Origin: an archaeon
GTDB taxonomy: Archaea; Methanobacteriota_B; Thermococci; Methanofastidiosales; NM3
DNA: 64,000 bases
NCBI GenBank assembly: GCA_004212155.1
Contig: RXIG01000008.1
Span: 31,827 to 95,826, forward strand
Direction of reading: 5' to 3'
The position numbers and the translations under genes are program-made. Positions 8,601 through 18,566 of this stretch are shown piece by piece (position 1 is the first letter of the stretch; every line of letters begins with the position of its first letter). The notes below the pieces were generated by a model. The model was not told the origin of the DNA and did not search any database. It worked only from the letters and a program-made list of their open reading frames with translations.

Positions 8601-11600
8601 GTTTGTGGACGAGTCACGGACGTAGCCCATGATAAGCCCTTCCTCCTTCTCGATGAGGAAGTCGACACCGGATGTGGTGCCTCCGTGCACGATATCCACA
8701 TCATACACAGCTGCAAGAGAGTAGTCCTGCTTCGTGCATGTCACGGTGTATCCAATGTATGGCAGATTGGAGTAGAGGCCGTTGATGTAGTAGGCCCCGT
8801 TGATGTCGGTCGTGACCTGTCGGCCAGCGATGCTCACGGTGGCATTGCGCACGGGCACATCGATCGTGTCATCGTAGACACCGTTGTGATTGACGTCCTC
8901 GTAGACGTGGCCCTTGAGCGCGCCATCCTTCTCGAGCGTGTAGTCGATGTTGTCGGTCTCGTGGCCAGCCGTCACGGGGACGTTGTACTGTATCTGCGAG
9001 ACGTAAAACGGCTTGCTCGCCTGGATGGCGTAGTTTGCTGGGACGACATCAAGCAGGATCCAGAATCCCTCGATGTCGGACCATGTGGCATTGTCGCTGT
9101 TTTGTATCCAGACCTCGGTCTCGGCGTTGATGTCGTTGAGCGAGAGCTCGACATCGCCCGATACCGAGCCTGTCACCGGCAGCGGATCGGCCTTGTCCAT
9201 CGGGTATCCGATATCGGTTGTGACATCGTCGAAGTATACCTCTTCATATACTAGTATATTATTACAGAGGAGGTATGGCTCCGGGTCGGGCGTATGATTC
9301 TTGTAGAGGTCCGGGTCCGGCGCGGGTGGTGACGTGGATTCATACTTCTCGACATCGTAACCGTTGAGCTCTGCTATGCCCGTGTACCTGTTGATCTCTC
9401 GACCAAGGTCGAGCGTGAAGTCCTTCGTTATTGGTACATCGAGTATGGTGTAGTAGCCGGTCGTGTCGGACGTAGCGGCAAACATGCGCGATAACGACAC
9501 GTTGGCGTCGGGCAGGGGGATATCCGTTGGCGGATCGTACGTTAGATTATCATCCTTGTCCTCCCAGACGTACCCCTCGACGCGTCCTGTCTCACGTGTC
9601 GGTGATACGTTCTTGGTCACGGTCGACGATATGGTCACGTAGTTGAACTCGTATTCGTACCATGGGTTTCCATAATCGTCACCATCATACTTTTGCATGA
9701 TGAGTAGATGACGCCCTTTGGGTATGGAGTTATCCTCTAGACCCATTTGATCGGCAAAGGCATAGTTCCCGTAAAAATCACTGTACGTATACCTTAGGGC
9801 ATCGAGAGGACGCCATGAATTTTCATATCCGGGTGTCCAAAGTATGGACTCATCAACTGGGTCGCCGTCCTCGGTCACCCTGCCAACAAGTTCGCCCGTC
9901 AGGCGCTGCATTTCAACGTTATTGTCAGGATTCTCCTCATCAGCGATTACGCCCATCATTGCGGGTGCGACCCACCAGTCGTAATCATCCTTGTAGGCCA
10001 CCATGTTGTGGTCGCCTGCATCGGCCTTTACGAAGTAGAAGCCGAAATCATCTGAGGTCACTGACGGATATCCAGGTATCTCGACGGTAACGCCAGAGAG
10101 TCCCTCTCCTTCTTCGAACGCGTCTGTACCGTTGGTGTCCTCGTATGCGACGCCTGAAACGTAGCCGTAATTGGATACCGTCTCATCAGGGAGTGCGTAG
10201 CTGCCCTGGAAGTTGCATACTGACTGAGCGCCGCTCGAGACGGTAATGCCCGTCCTGACGACCACATCGTGTGTCGTTTCCTCGTAGTCGCCCGCACCGC
10301 CATCATCCGCCACGACGGTGTATGAGCCTACAGGCACCTGCACGAACTCGTAGATGCCGCTGTCATCGGTGATGGCCTCACGGCCGTATGCACGGACGCG
10401 TGCGCCCTCGATCGCGGTGTTGCTTCCGCGGTCGTAGACAACGCCCTTGATGATACCCGTCCTTCGAACGATCGTTATGTCATATGAGTTGTCAAACGAT
10501 TCGTTTGCTGGCAGCGGCGTGACCGTGAGCGTGTTGGTGTAGTAGTCCGGTTCGTTCGTCTTGACGATCACATCGTCAACGTAGTAGCATATCGACGAGG
10601 ATTCGTAGTCGTACACTGAGTAACGCTCGATGTTGATACCCTCAAGCACATACCAGCCATTGACGTCGGTCAGGGAGGAAATGGTGGTATTTGGTATCGA
10701 CACTGAAACGTTTTCTACAGGCAGACCATCCTTGTCAAGGATCTGTCCAACGATGAAGCCTGGGTTCTCCTCGAGCTGGAAGTTGGTCTCCGCGTTGAGA
10801 TTGGGTATCACCTCGACGCGCTCCTTGGCCGTCTTGTGGTCGAGAAGGCCCTCATATTCGCTTTCCTCAAGCTCGCAGTCGATCGGTGGGCACGGGTCGG
10901 TCACGACGACATCATACTCGCCGTTTGGCACTTCCTCGAAGAAGTAGTACCCTGCCCTGTCGGTCGCCGTTGCAAGACCGAGGCCCGGCACCTCGACCGT
11001 TGCGGCCTCGATCGGGTTGCCGTTCACGTCGGTGACGATGCCCGATATGTAGCCGTTGGTCGGTGTGAGCGGTTCTGGTGAGAGGTTGAAGTCGGCTGGA
11101 ACGGGTGTAACGGGTGGACCGGGCTGCACGAACGGACTTAGGGGTCCGCCGTTGAGCCCGAACGCTCCGGAGTCGTCGTAGTAGAGCACATCGGTCTTGT
11201 ACCCGTCCTTCTCACAGATCATCGTGTAGCTGCCAGGTGTGACGCCTGTTATCTTATAATACCCATCTGAATCGGTGATCGCTGAGAGGCCAAGGCCCTT
11301 GATCGACACCTCTGCGCCCTCGATGGGCGCGGAGCCGTTCGAGACATGGCCTTCGATCGAACCGAAGTTCTTGCTTATGGCGAAGTTGATGCCTTCTGTT
11401 GTCTGTCCCCGGTAGACACGTACGGCAGTCTTGACCTGCGAGACATACTGGTCCTTGGAGGTCCTGATGTCATACGTGTCGGTGGGAAGGCCCTTGAACA
11501 CGAAGTTTCCGAACTGGTCGGTGCGCACGACGGCATCATCGCCGAGCACATCGGTCGCGAGCGCATGGGTCACGTGGTCGAGCGCCTCGACCTTGACGCC

Positions 11601-12047
11601 TGCGACAGGCGAGCCGGACGTATCGACGACCCGTCCGTAGATCGAGTCCTTGAGATGCATCTCGACCGTCCCTCCAGCAAGGGCGAGCGTACCGCCGGAG
11701 TTGTCGACGTTGTACGACACGGTCTGGAACCCGTCGGCCTTGAACGTGAGGTAGTGAAGCCCATCCCAGTCCAGGCCGGCAGGAGACCCGGAGAAGACGT
11801 CCGTAAACGATCCGTCCCCCGCCGTGGTCGCACCGGCCGATCCGGCATTATCAAGATAGACGCCGATGCCCTCGAGACCCTCTCCGGAATCGAACTCATC
11901 GTTGCCATTGAAGTCGAACCAAACCGCGTCCGCATCCCCTGTGATAGCGTTTGCGGCCTTGGCCGGTTCGGCATTAATATATACTAAACTTAGAAGTATT
12001 ATGGCTCCTATGAAAAGAGACACGCCCTTTTTCATCTTTTCTTTCAT
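5652..12047 (-). CDS. Giant secreted repeat protein (CarboxypepD_reg / SdrD-B-like repeats), 2131 aa
   Basis: Signal peptide, then about 19 repeats such as GHVYEDVNHNGVYDDTIDVPVRNATVSIAGRQVTTDINGAYYINGL; C-terminal WY...RGYWIRL...GYWIYCDDDCTITIS module. Confidence 0.9.
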   Translation of the reverse strand: MKEKMKKGVSLFIGAIILLSLVYINAEPAKAANAITGDADAVWFDFNGNDEFDSGEGLEGIGVYLDNAGSAGATTAGDGSFTDVFSGSPAGLDWDGLHYLTFKADGFQTVSYNVDNSGGTLALAGGTVEMHLKDSIYGRVVDTSGSPVAGVKVEALDHVTHALATDVLGDDAVVRTDQFGNFVFKGLPTDTYDIRTSKDQYVSQVKTAVRVYRGQTTEGINFAISKNFGSIEGHVSNGSAPIEGAEVSIKGLGLSAITDSDGYYKITGVTPGSYTMICEKDGYKTDVLYYDDSGAFGLNGGPLSPFVQPGPPVTPVPADFNLSPEPLTPTNGYISGIVTDVNGNPIEAATVEVPGLGLATATDRAGYYFFEEVPNGEYDVVVTDPCPPIDCELEESEYEGLLDHKTAKERVEVIPNLNAETNFQLEENPGFIVGQILDKDGLPVENVSVSIPNTTISSLTDVNGWYVLEGINIERYSVYDYESSSICYYVDDVIVKTNEPDYYTNTLTVTPLPANESFDNSYDITIVRRTGIIKGVVYDRGSNTAIEGARVRAYGREAITDDSGIYEFVQVPVGSYTVVADDGGAGDYEETTHDVVVRTGITVSSGAQSVCNFQGSYALPDETVSNYGYVSGVAYEDTNGTDAFEEGEGLSGVTVEIPGYPSVTSDDFGFYFVKADAGDHNMVAYKDDYDWWVAPAMMGVIADEENPDNNVEMQRLTGELVGRVTEDGDPVDESILWTPGYENSWRPLDALRYTYSDFYGNYAFADQMGLEDNSIPKGRHLLIMQKYDGDDYGNPWYEYEFNYVTISSTVTKNVSPTRETGRVEGYVWEDKDDNLTYDPPTDIPLPDANVSLSRMFAATSDTTGYYTILDVPITKDFTLDLGREINRYTGIAELNGYDVEKYESTSPPAPDPDLYKNHTPDPEPYLLCNNILVYEEVYFDDVTTDIGYPMDKADPLPVTGSVSGDVELSLNDINAETEVWIQNSDNATWSDIEGFWILLDVVPANYAIQASKPFYVSQIQYNVPVTAGHETDNIDYTLEKDGALKGHVYEDVNHNGVYDDTIDVPVRNATVSIAGRQVTTDINGAYYINGLYSNLPYIGYTVTCTKQDYSLAAVYDVDIVHGGTTSGVDFLIEKEEGLIMGYVRDSSTNDGIEGIEVLAMDDDIPSNEETGVTDSNGWYVLVANRGTYTLQAPMEPNTTDYVTKERYDVVVPGRAIVTEHFALWDETTMPDNNLYGIVWRNNNSDPAYQPGEEVENVEVSIPGLGRTVYSSSSTNNDINGDDYNFVFMDVPNDGGRTYHVTAKEEITGTTPQQYTMTVARDQATNTQVMIELPSTPSTPYDSWIEGIAFWDMNNNGVVDENERIPDMPVYIPGSGVNNDVASAGLKAETDSTGYYIINEVSSQINSSTTKMTIVAGDLADEGIYEPGIQRNLPMVEGSGQWIDFPLYKTTSYTSAYLYGEVYFDADGENDYDVDASVPKTEGIVNASVTADSVSEDTDSFGFYILEGLTADETYLVEVNAAGYESHEEYTTVELGLNTMNYSLNKLTNTISGYVFEDVNGNGVKDAGDKVINAKIIAVKNGVGTFEAFTDDTGFYSVPSLPVGTYTLQCVQIVDGTELPEYQDWQIEDPIVISEGDIIEQDIPMSRYFVNVTGSVDDGSNPVQGADVEWFSPDDFSTPRFTTQTDSSGNWDTSGWEHADLNYDGDNDDNETGVPLGTWFVKFSKTGYDVTTKWVTLDYDDWDSYYITATINESSSTLGIINGTVTQMDGTTPIQGVTVKATNTSTTDEYYASTLGDGTYSVNDLPDATYDLEFSKLGFVTEVVNGVVVNPGDTITQDISLDMSVAGFGDLEVTVTDDSASSYVGALVTIWHFNESTQVYEYFGEAATNGSGIATFTNLPTDGDGETYVACASDNDADMIMDASEFVVEVGDSDTVSLVLEPGTSSDLTFPEAGWYMMSFPVLVPEDVPWPALLYASGIDYSTWDKIAQYNGTDEYYEYYDYPDTSSVKSSTVKYPEHDRGYWIRLNGLAELTVVGEESTTSRSIDITGGQWSLIGYNLLTANNDIATALDASVPGTVNLMWTYLPDEVAGSPTNQAQLYDPRGRFASGFDEFNPWHGYWIYCDDDCTITIS

Positions 12048-12280
12048 CTTTCATTTCCTCCCAATTGACGATGTAGTGCTTGAAAATAGGCAATAATTAG
12101 GAATATGTCTACCATCCATTCCTAGGAACTCGTGCATTGCCATACACCATGGTATAAGTAATCATTTATTGAAACTTTTCCTTTAAATACTTTTTGCAGA
12201 ACATTTCGAGTAAATAATGTAAAATAAGTAAAAGTAAGAAAAGTATGCAAAAGAAGTAGGAACGGACGGGCACGCAGGCC

Positions 12281-13387
12281 TCATTCCTTGCGTTCCACGA
12301 GATAGTGGACGAAGAGCTTGAGCATATCCTTCGCTTCACACTCGGGAAGCACCTTCCTTGCCTCCTCCCATGACGATATGACGAGCGCATCGGCGATCTC
12401 CTTGGCGCTCTCGATCGCACCATGTCGCTCGATGATGCCGATCGCCGCGTCAAGCCTTTCCCTCTCGCGGGTGTGCTGCGAGAGCGTGTCAAGGAGCGTC
12501 TGCGCCTCCTCGGGCGGGGCGCGCTGGAGCGTCTTGATCACGAGCAGCGTGATCTTTCCCTCGGTGATGTCGTTGCCATACGGCTTTCCGAACCGTTCAC
12601 GGTCCTCGCCCTTCGTGACGATATCGAGAATGTCGTCCTGGATCTGGAACGCGACGCCGACCGACTCGGCGAACCGTCCAAGCACGTTCACCGTTTCGTC
12701 ATCGGCCCCCGAGAGTACGGCGGCAAGCTTGGCCGACATGCGCGCAAGCGTGCCGGTCTTGTAGGCGCACATCTGTATGTACTGCTCCTCGGATATGGCG
12801 TCCGCGCTTCGCTCGCCCCGGTGCCAAGAGATGTCAAGCGCCTGTCCCAGGTGCACGTTGATCATCTCGGTGGAGTAGATGTTGTAGGCGCGAACGAGCA
12901 CGTCGTCGGAAAATCCTGCCTTGTTGTTCACGAAGAGGGCAAGCGGGATGAAGTAGAGCGCGTTGCCGGCGTTGATCGCCGTGTCGACGCCAAAGAGGGT
13001 GTGCAGGCTCTCCTTTCCGCGGCGCATCTCGGAGCCGTCCTCGATGTCGTCGATGATGATGGTGCCGTTGTGCACGAGCTCGACGAGCGCGGCATAGTCG
13101 CGCGTCCGGTCCCTGTCGCCGCCAAGGGCGTCAACGATAAGCGTGAAGAGGATGGGGCGCCAGCGCTTGCCGCCGCGGGAGAGGAAGTCCCAGACGGGGC
13201 GGGAGATGCCCATCGTGAGCGATTCGGTATCGTAGCCGTATGCAGGCTTTCCCGAAAGCATGTTGACATAGTCCTCCGTCATCGCACGGGGAAGGGCCTT
13301 TTCGAGTATGAGCTCTATGATCTCCTTTCTAGATTCCAAGAATGACTCAAGGTCGTGGCGTGGCACTGGTCTCACCACTACCCCCAT
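12281..13387 (-). CDS. Trans-polyprenyl diphosphate synthase (GGPP/FPP synthase type)
   Basis: Both Asp-rich motifs: VHNGTIIIDDIEDGSEMRRG and FQIQDDILDIV; GGKRWRP. Confidence 0.92.
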   Translation of the reverse strand: MGVVVRPVPRHDLESFLESRKEIIELILEKALPRAMTEDYVNMLSGKPAYGYDTESLTMGISRPVWDFLSRGGKRWRPILFTLIVDALGGDRDRTRDYAALVELVHNGTIIIDDIEDGSEMRRGKESLHTLFGVDTAINAGNALYFIPLALFVNNKAGFSDDVLVRAYNIYSTEMINVHLGQALDISWHRGERSADAISEEQYIQMCAYKTGTLARMSAKLAAVLSGADDETVNVLGRFAESVGVAFQIQDDILDIVTKGEDRERFGKPYGNDITEGKITLLVIKTLQRAPPEEAQTLLDTLSQHTRERERLDAAIGIIERHGAIESAKEIADALVISSWEEARKVLPECEAKDMLKLFVHYLVERKE

Positions 13388-13478
13388 CTCACGACGCGCT
13401 TAAATAGTTTGTTTAATGTGGGTCCCGGACGCATGTCGCAATCGACGCCATGGTGAAGACGGTCTCCGTGCCGGCGCC

Positions 13479-14672
13479 TTACTTCCCCTTGCGAGAGAAG
13501 TAGTCGTTTGCCACGCGCTGATAGGCGGTGCGAAACGGCACGCCCTGCCTGACGAGCTCGTACGCCTTCTCGGTTAGGAAGATCTCCTCGGAGAGGCTCG
13601 CCTCGCATGCGGATTCGGACACGGCAAGCGTCGACACGACGCGCCCCATCATCGCAAGCGACGAGCTGACAGTGTCAAGCGATGAGAAGACGACGCCCTT
13701 TGTGAGCTGCACGTCGCGGTGGTAGCCCGAGATGAGATTGTGGGTGACCGTTGCCACCTGCATCTCGTTGCCGAGGATGACCGAGTAGTAGCCGCGTATG
13801 ACCTCGAGCGCGTCGGGATTGGTCTTTTGCGGCATGATCGACGATCCGGTGGTCATCGAGGTGTCGATGACGAAGTAGCCAAGGTCAGGGTGGGAAAACA
13901 GTATGAGGTCGCTTGCGAGCCTGTTGAGGTCATACATCACGCTCGAGAGCCCGGAGAGCATGAGCTTTTCATGCTTAGCCCTGCTGAGCTGCGAGTAGAT
14001 GCCGTTGACATCGATCGAAGGAAGCCCGAGCTCGTCGGCGACGAGTCGGCGGTCGGTGTGGATGGGAAGGCCGTATCCCGCGCCGGTGCCCAGCGGATTG
14101 GAGCGGATGAGGCGCAACACGCCCTCGATCGTGATGACACTGTCGGTAAGGACGCCGATATAACCCTGCGCCCAGTCGCGCACCGTGGTGGGCATGGCCT
14201 TTCTCGTATGGGTGTGTCCAGCAAACGACACGTCCCCGCGCGAATCCGCCACATCCTGGAGCGCGCCAATGAGGTCGAGTATCGAGTCGACGATATGGTG
14301 CAGCTCGTCGATGTAGCAGAGGCGAAGCGCGCAGAGCACCTGGTCGTTTCGCGAGCGGCATGTATGGATCTTTCGTCCCGTGTCGCCGAGGCGCTCCACG
14401 AGGAAGCGCTCGATGGCGCTATGGCAGTCCTCGTCGTCGGGCGAGAGCGAAAACGTCCCTTTGAGCGCCATCTCCCTCAGTTCCACAAGCGCATCGGTAA
14501 GCATGGAGAGCTCATTGTCGTCGATGATGCCTGCCGCATTGAGGCCCTTGGCGTGGGCTATCGATGCGACGCAGTCGTAGGGGAGCAGGCGCTCATCGAG
14601 CTTCGCATCGCCCGCGGCCGCAAATGCGGAGGCCGCCTCGTCGTGGGCAACGTCCTTATCCCATAGCTTCAT
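13479..14672 (-). CDS. argH: Argininosuccinate lyase
   Basis: MKLWDKDV...LLPYDCVASIAHAKGL...CRSRNDQV...TGSSIMPQKTNPDALEVIRGYYSVILG. Confidence 0.93.
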   Translation of the reverse strand: MKLWDKDVAHDEAASAFAAAGDAKLDERLLPYDCVASIAHAKGLNAAGIIDDNELSMLTDALVELREMALKGTFSLSPDDEDCHSAIERFLVERLGDTGRKIHTCRSRNDQVLCALRLCYIDELHHIVDSILDLIGALQDVADSRGDVSFAGHTHTRKAMPTTVRDWAQGYIGVLTDSVITIEGVLRLIRSNPLGTGAGYGLPIHTDRRLVADELGLPSIDVNGIYSQLSRAKHEKLMLSGLSSVMYDLNRLASDLILFSHPDLGYFVIDTSMTTGSSIMPQKTNPDALEVIRGYYSVILGNEMQVATVTHNLISGYHRDVQLTKGVVFSSLDTVSSSLAMMGRVVSTLAVSESACEASLSEEIFLTEKAYELVRQGVPFRTAYQRVANDYFSRKGK

Positions 14673-15883
14673 TTTTTACTACCAGCCTTGAGACGCAATC
14701 CGAATATGCGAATAAAACCCTTTGCATCCGTCTGGTCGTAGCCGCCATGCTCGTCCATGGAGGCGATGCCGTTGTCGTAGCGCGATGAGTCGGAGTGGCG
14801 TCCGATGACGTGTGCCGCGCCCTTGTAGATGGCCAGGTCGACGTGGCCGTTCACTGCCTTCTGGCTGTGGCGCACCGACTGCATGAGGAAGTCGAACTCG
14901 GGCGAGAACCACAGCCCATTGTAGATCAGGCGCCCGATCTCGATGGACATCCACTCCTTGTAGTGCTGCACCTCCTTGTCGAGCGTGAGCGACTCGAGGT
15001 CGCGATGCGCATTGAAGAGTATCGTGCCGCCGGGCGTGACGTAGACGCCGCGCGACTTCATCCCCATGAGGCGGTTTTCCACCATGTCGACGATGCCCAC
15101 ACCGTGCTTCAGGCCGAGCTCGTTGAGATGATCGAACAGCGCGAGCGGTCCCTCGACGCTCGTGCCGGCCTCGATGTCCTCCACCTTCACGGGCGCGCCG
15201 CCCTTGAAGTGAATGCGGATGAGGTCGGGCTCGTCGGGCGCATCGAACGGATGGGTCCCCTTCTTGAACATGTCCTTGTCATACGGTCGTCCGGGGTCCT
15301 CGAGCACGCCGGCCTCGTAGCTCGTATGCAAGAGATTCTCATCGATCGAAAACGGTTTTCTCAGGGAAACGGGTATCGGTATCTCGCACTTTTCCGCATA
15401 GGCGATCATGTCCTTGCGGCCCTTGAACTCGGCAAGCCATTCGGGGTCCTTCCACGGGCTGAGTATCTCGGCCTCCGGCATGAGCGTCATGTAGGCGAGC
15501 TCGAAGCGCGCCTGGTCATTGCCCTTGCCGGTGGCACCGTGGCAAAGCACTCCTGCGCCCTCCTCGCGCGCGATGCGCACGTGCTCCTTGGCGATGATGG
15601 GGCGTGCGACGGCGGTACCGAGGAGATAAACGTTCTCGTAGACGGCATTGGCAGCGATCGCCTCGTAGACGTAGTCGGTGAGAAACTCCTCCTTGAGGTC
15701 GCTCACATAGACCTTTGATGCGCCGCATGCGCGTGCCTTCTCGGCTATCTGGTCGAAGTCGTCGTGCTGGCCCACATCGGCGATGTAGGCGATGACATCA
15801 TAGCCCTTGTCGATGAGCCAGCGCAGGATCACCGACGTGTCAAGACCGCCACTGTAGGCCAAAACCACCTTGTTATAATCCAT
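14669..15883 (-). CDS. argG: Argininosuccinate synthase
   Basis: KVVLAYSGGLDTSVILRWL...GATGKGNDQARFELAYM...ENRLMGMKSRGVYVTPGG; overlaps argH start. Confidence 0.97.
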   Translation of the reverse strand: MDYNKVVLAYSGGLDTSVILRWLIDKGYDVIAYIADVGQHDDFDQIAEKARACGASKVYVSDLKEEFLTDYVYEAIAANAVYENVYLLGTAVARPIIAKEHVRIAREEGAGVLCHGATGKGNDQARFELAYMTLMPEAEILSPWKDPEWLAEFKGRKDMIAYAEKCEIPIPVSLRKPFSIDENLLHTSYEAGVLEDPGRPYDKDMFKKGTHPFDAPDEPDLIRIHFKGGAPVKVEDIEAGTSVEGPLALFDHLNELGLKHGVGIVDMVENRLMGMKSRGVYVTPGGTILFNAHRDLESLTLDKEVQHYKEWMSIEIGRLIYNGLWFSPEFDFLMQSVRHSQKAVNGHVDLAIYKGAAHVIGRHSDSSRYDNGIASMDEHGGYDQTDAKGFIRIFGLRLKAGSKK

Positions 15884-16041
15884 ATGATCACGTGCGTCGA
15901 CGTAGCAGACACCTCACTTAAAAGTATCGACCAATTTCAAACTGGCACGCAGGATAAGACGGCCATTTTTGACATTTCGATATCAAACGCACGTGTCCTT
16001 ATAATAACATTTTTATATGATATGATACGAGAAGCCACCAT

Positions 16042-16677
16042 ATGAAGACAACGGCGGAGATCACGAAGGAGTACATCGACACGCACCCGTCGATAAAGGA
16101 CTGCATCAGCAACAACCTTATCAACTACTCGAAGCTTGCCGAGAAGATCGCGCGGGAAAAGGACATCCAGAAGAAGACGAGCAAGGACGCGATCATCGTG
16201 GCCAGCAGGCGCTACTTCGAGCAGCTCAGGCCAAAACGGTCACACGAGGAGGTCATCATGGACATCCTCTCAAAGAGCGAGCTTGAGATAAAGAACAAGA
16301 TCATCGTTTTCATCGTGAAAAAGACCGTTCATCCGCGAACGCTCATATCGCTCGAGGACAAGATCAAGAAGGAGCAGGACATCTACTACAGCATCGAGGG
16401 CTCCACCGCCATCACGCTCATCACGACGGAAAAGCACCGTCAGCTGCTCAGGGACGCGCTGGGCGACGACGCCTTCAAGTCGTCAGAGGACCTGGCGATG
16501 ATCACGATAAAGAGCCCGCCTGAGCTCGAGACGACGCCGGGCGTCATCGCACACCTCTACTCGCTCTTCGGCGAGCACGGCATCAACATATGCGAGACCA
16601 TGAGCTGCTGGACAAACACGATCTTCATCATCAACGAGGCCGACATCGCCCGTGCGATGCAGTTCCTCAACTTCTAG
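16042..16677 (+). CDS. ACT-domain protein, 211 aa
   Basis: C-terminal ELETTPGVIAHLYSLFGEHGINICETMSCWTNTIFIINEADIARAMQFL (ACT-like). Confidence 0.75.
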   Translation: MKTTAEITKEYIDTHPSIKDCISNNLINYSKLAEKIAREKDIQKKTSKDAIIVASRRYFEQLRPKRSHEEVIMDILSKSELEIKNKIIVFIVKKTVHPRTLISLEDKIKKEQDIYYSIEGSTAITLITTEKHRQLLRDALGDDAFKSSEDLAMITIKSPPELETTPGVIAHLYSLFGEHGINICETMSCWTNTIFIINEADIARAMQFLNF

Positions 16678-16686
16678 GTGGACACC

Positions 16687-17451
16687 ATGATACTCATCAA
16701 GGCAGGCGGGTCGGCGATCACGGACAAGAAGGTGCCCTTCTCGATTAAGGATGAGGCGCTCGCCGAGCTTGCGGCCGCGCTTCGCGACACGGAAGAAGAC
16801 GTCGTGCTCTGCCACGGGGGCGGTTCGTTCGGACACCCGCTGGCCGCACGCTACGATGTGTGCGGCGCCATCACGTCAAAGACGCAGCGCGAGGGCGTCG
16901 CCCGCATCAACGTCGCCATGCGCACGCTCTCAAACAGGGTCTGCGAGGCGCTCAACGAGGGGGGCGTCAACGCGTTCGCGCTCCAGACAAGCGCGGTGAT
17001 GACCACGCGCGAGGGCATCATCGACTGGAGCAACGACGACCTGATACGCCAGACCGTGCAGAAGGGATTCGTGCCGGTGCTCTACGGCGACGCCGTCCAT
17101 GATGCGGCGCTTTCGTTTTCCATCCTCTCGGGCGACCAGATCATGCTCCATCTCGCACGCACATTTCCCGGAAGCAGGGCGATCTTCCTAACCGACGTCG
17201 GAGGCATCTACACCACCGACCCGAAAGAGGATGCTGATGCGCAACGCATCGACCACGTGACGTTCGGACGCCTGCCCTTCATCGAGGCGGGCGGGTCGGG
17301 CGACGTTACCGGCGGCATGCGGGGCAAGCTCAATGAGATAGCGAGATTTGGGGACGCCGTCGAGATGGTCGACATCATCGGGCTCGGCGAGCCGGGCGCG
17401 CTGGCGCGCACGCTCAGGGGCGAGCATGTGGGCACGCGCATCACGCGATGA
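16687..17451 (+). CDS. ipk: Isopentenyl phosphate kinase (archaeal mevalonate pathway)
   Basis: MILIKAGGSAITDKKVPF...VVLCHGGGSFGHPLA...LSGDQIMLHLA...FLTDVGGIYTTDP...GDVTGGMRGKL. Confidence 0.9.
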   Translation: MILIKAGGSAITDKKVPFSIKDEALAELAAALRDTEEDVVLCHGGGSFGHPLAARYDVCGAITSKTQREGVARINVAMRTLSNRVCEALNEGGVNAFALQTSAVMTTREGIIDWSNDDLIRQTVQKGFVPVLYGDAVHDAALSFSILSGDQIMLHLARTFPGSRAIFLTDVGGIYTTDPKEDADAQRIDHVTFGRLPFIEAGGSGDVTGGMRGKLNEIARFGDAVEMVDIIGLGEPGALARTLRGEHVGTRITR

Positions 17452-18388
17452 GGCGGATGAGGGCGTACGAGACCGCGCCCGACAAGAACGGCGTCGCTAT
17501 CCAACTGCCCACGATGCGCATGATAAAGCGCCTGTTGACCGATGTCGTGCCTTTCGTCAATCCCACCCCTACCACGCTTCCTACCGTCGCCTGGCTCAGC
17601 GAGACGGGGATGCCTATGAGCGTGCAGGCAAAGACGGTAAACGATGACGAGAACTGGCACACGAACGCCTGCAGGGGGTCGAGCTGCGTTATCCCCTTCC
17701 CGATGGTAAGTATGACGCGCTTTGAGAAGAGGAGCGCACCGATCGCGATGAACAGCGCACCGAGCACGATGGCGCTCTCGGCGTTCATGACATCCTGGGC
17801 CACGAGCGTTCCCACGGCGTTGCCGATGTTGTTTGAGCCGAGCGAGAACGAAACGAGGATGCCAGACCCCGCAACGAGTAGCGCAATGAAGCGCTCGTAA
17901 GTATACGCCCTTTGTTTGAAGAGGCGTGAGAACACGCCCCTGTAGAAGAAAAACGACAGAAACGACATGGCGGCTGAGAAGAAAGGAAGCAGCGTCCAGA
18001 CGACGGCGATGTCAAAGAGCACCGACGAGTTGAGGGCAAGGCCTGTTGCAAGCCCCGTTCCCGCCAGGGCGCCCACCACCGACTGCGTTGCCGAGACGGG
18101 AAAGCTCAGATACGTTGCTATCGCAACGGCGCTTGCGGCGCACGTGAGTGCGACAGAGAGCGTCAGGAGCTCAAGCGAGGACGTGTCAAGGAGCCCCCTT
18201 CCCACCGTGTCGATCGTGTTGCTTCCCGCAAGGAGCGCACCGGCGACGACGGAGACGCCAGCTAGCGCCGTCGCCTTGCGGTACGAGAGGATGTTGGCCC
18301 CCACCGTCGTACCGATGGCGTTGGCTATGTCGTTTGCCCCGATCGTTGCTGCGATGAACATGCTTGCAGCTATCAACGCCAGTTCCAT
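17441..18388 (-). CDS. Inorganic phosphate transporter, PiT family
   Basis: MELALIAASMFIAATIGANDIANAIGTTVGANILSYRKATALAG...GSNNIGNAVGTLVA, duplicated PiT signature. Upstream ATG in the track judged too long. Confidence 0.9.
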   Translation of the reverse strand: MELALIAASMFIAATIGANDIANAIGTTVGANILSYRKATALAGVSVVAGALLAGSNTIDTVGRGLLDTSSLELLTLSVALTCAASAVAIATYLSFPVSATQSVVGALAGTGLATGLALNSSVLFDIAVVWTLLPFFSAAMSFLSFFFYRGVFSRLFKQRAYTYERFIALLVAGSGILVSFSLGSNNIGNAVGTLVAQDVMNAESAIVLGALFIAIGALLFSKRVILTIGKGITQLDPLQAFVCQFSSSFTVFACTLIGIPVSLSQATVGSVVGVGLTKGTTSVNRRFIMRIVGSWIATPFLSGAVSYALIRLIA

Positions 18389-18566
18389 GGAGATCCCGTC
18401 CTTACCTACAATGGCGGACAGATACATAAATATTGTGAGCGCTTTGCCATACTTCGCCGCGCATATGAGAGAGGTCGGGGCGAGAACGCATGTGTCGACA
18501 CCCCACGGGAAAAACAAATACAAATATATATAAACATGCCGCGCAAGACATTTCTTGGTGATTATA

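Noticed and set aside
13479-14672. ArgH looks short at the C-terminus relative to E. coli ArgH
   Set aside because: Shorter ArgH variants with the MKLWDK-type N-terminus appear to exist, and I could not find a frameshifted continuation, so this is probably a normal variant.
12422-15718. Long plus-strand ORFs of about 300 aa opposite ggps, argH and argG
   Set aside because: GC-rich antisense artefacts; the minus strand carries unmistakable enzyme motifs.
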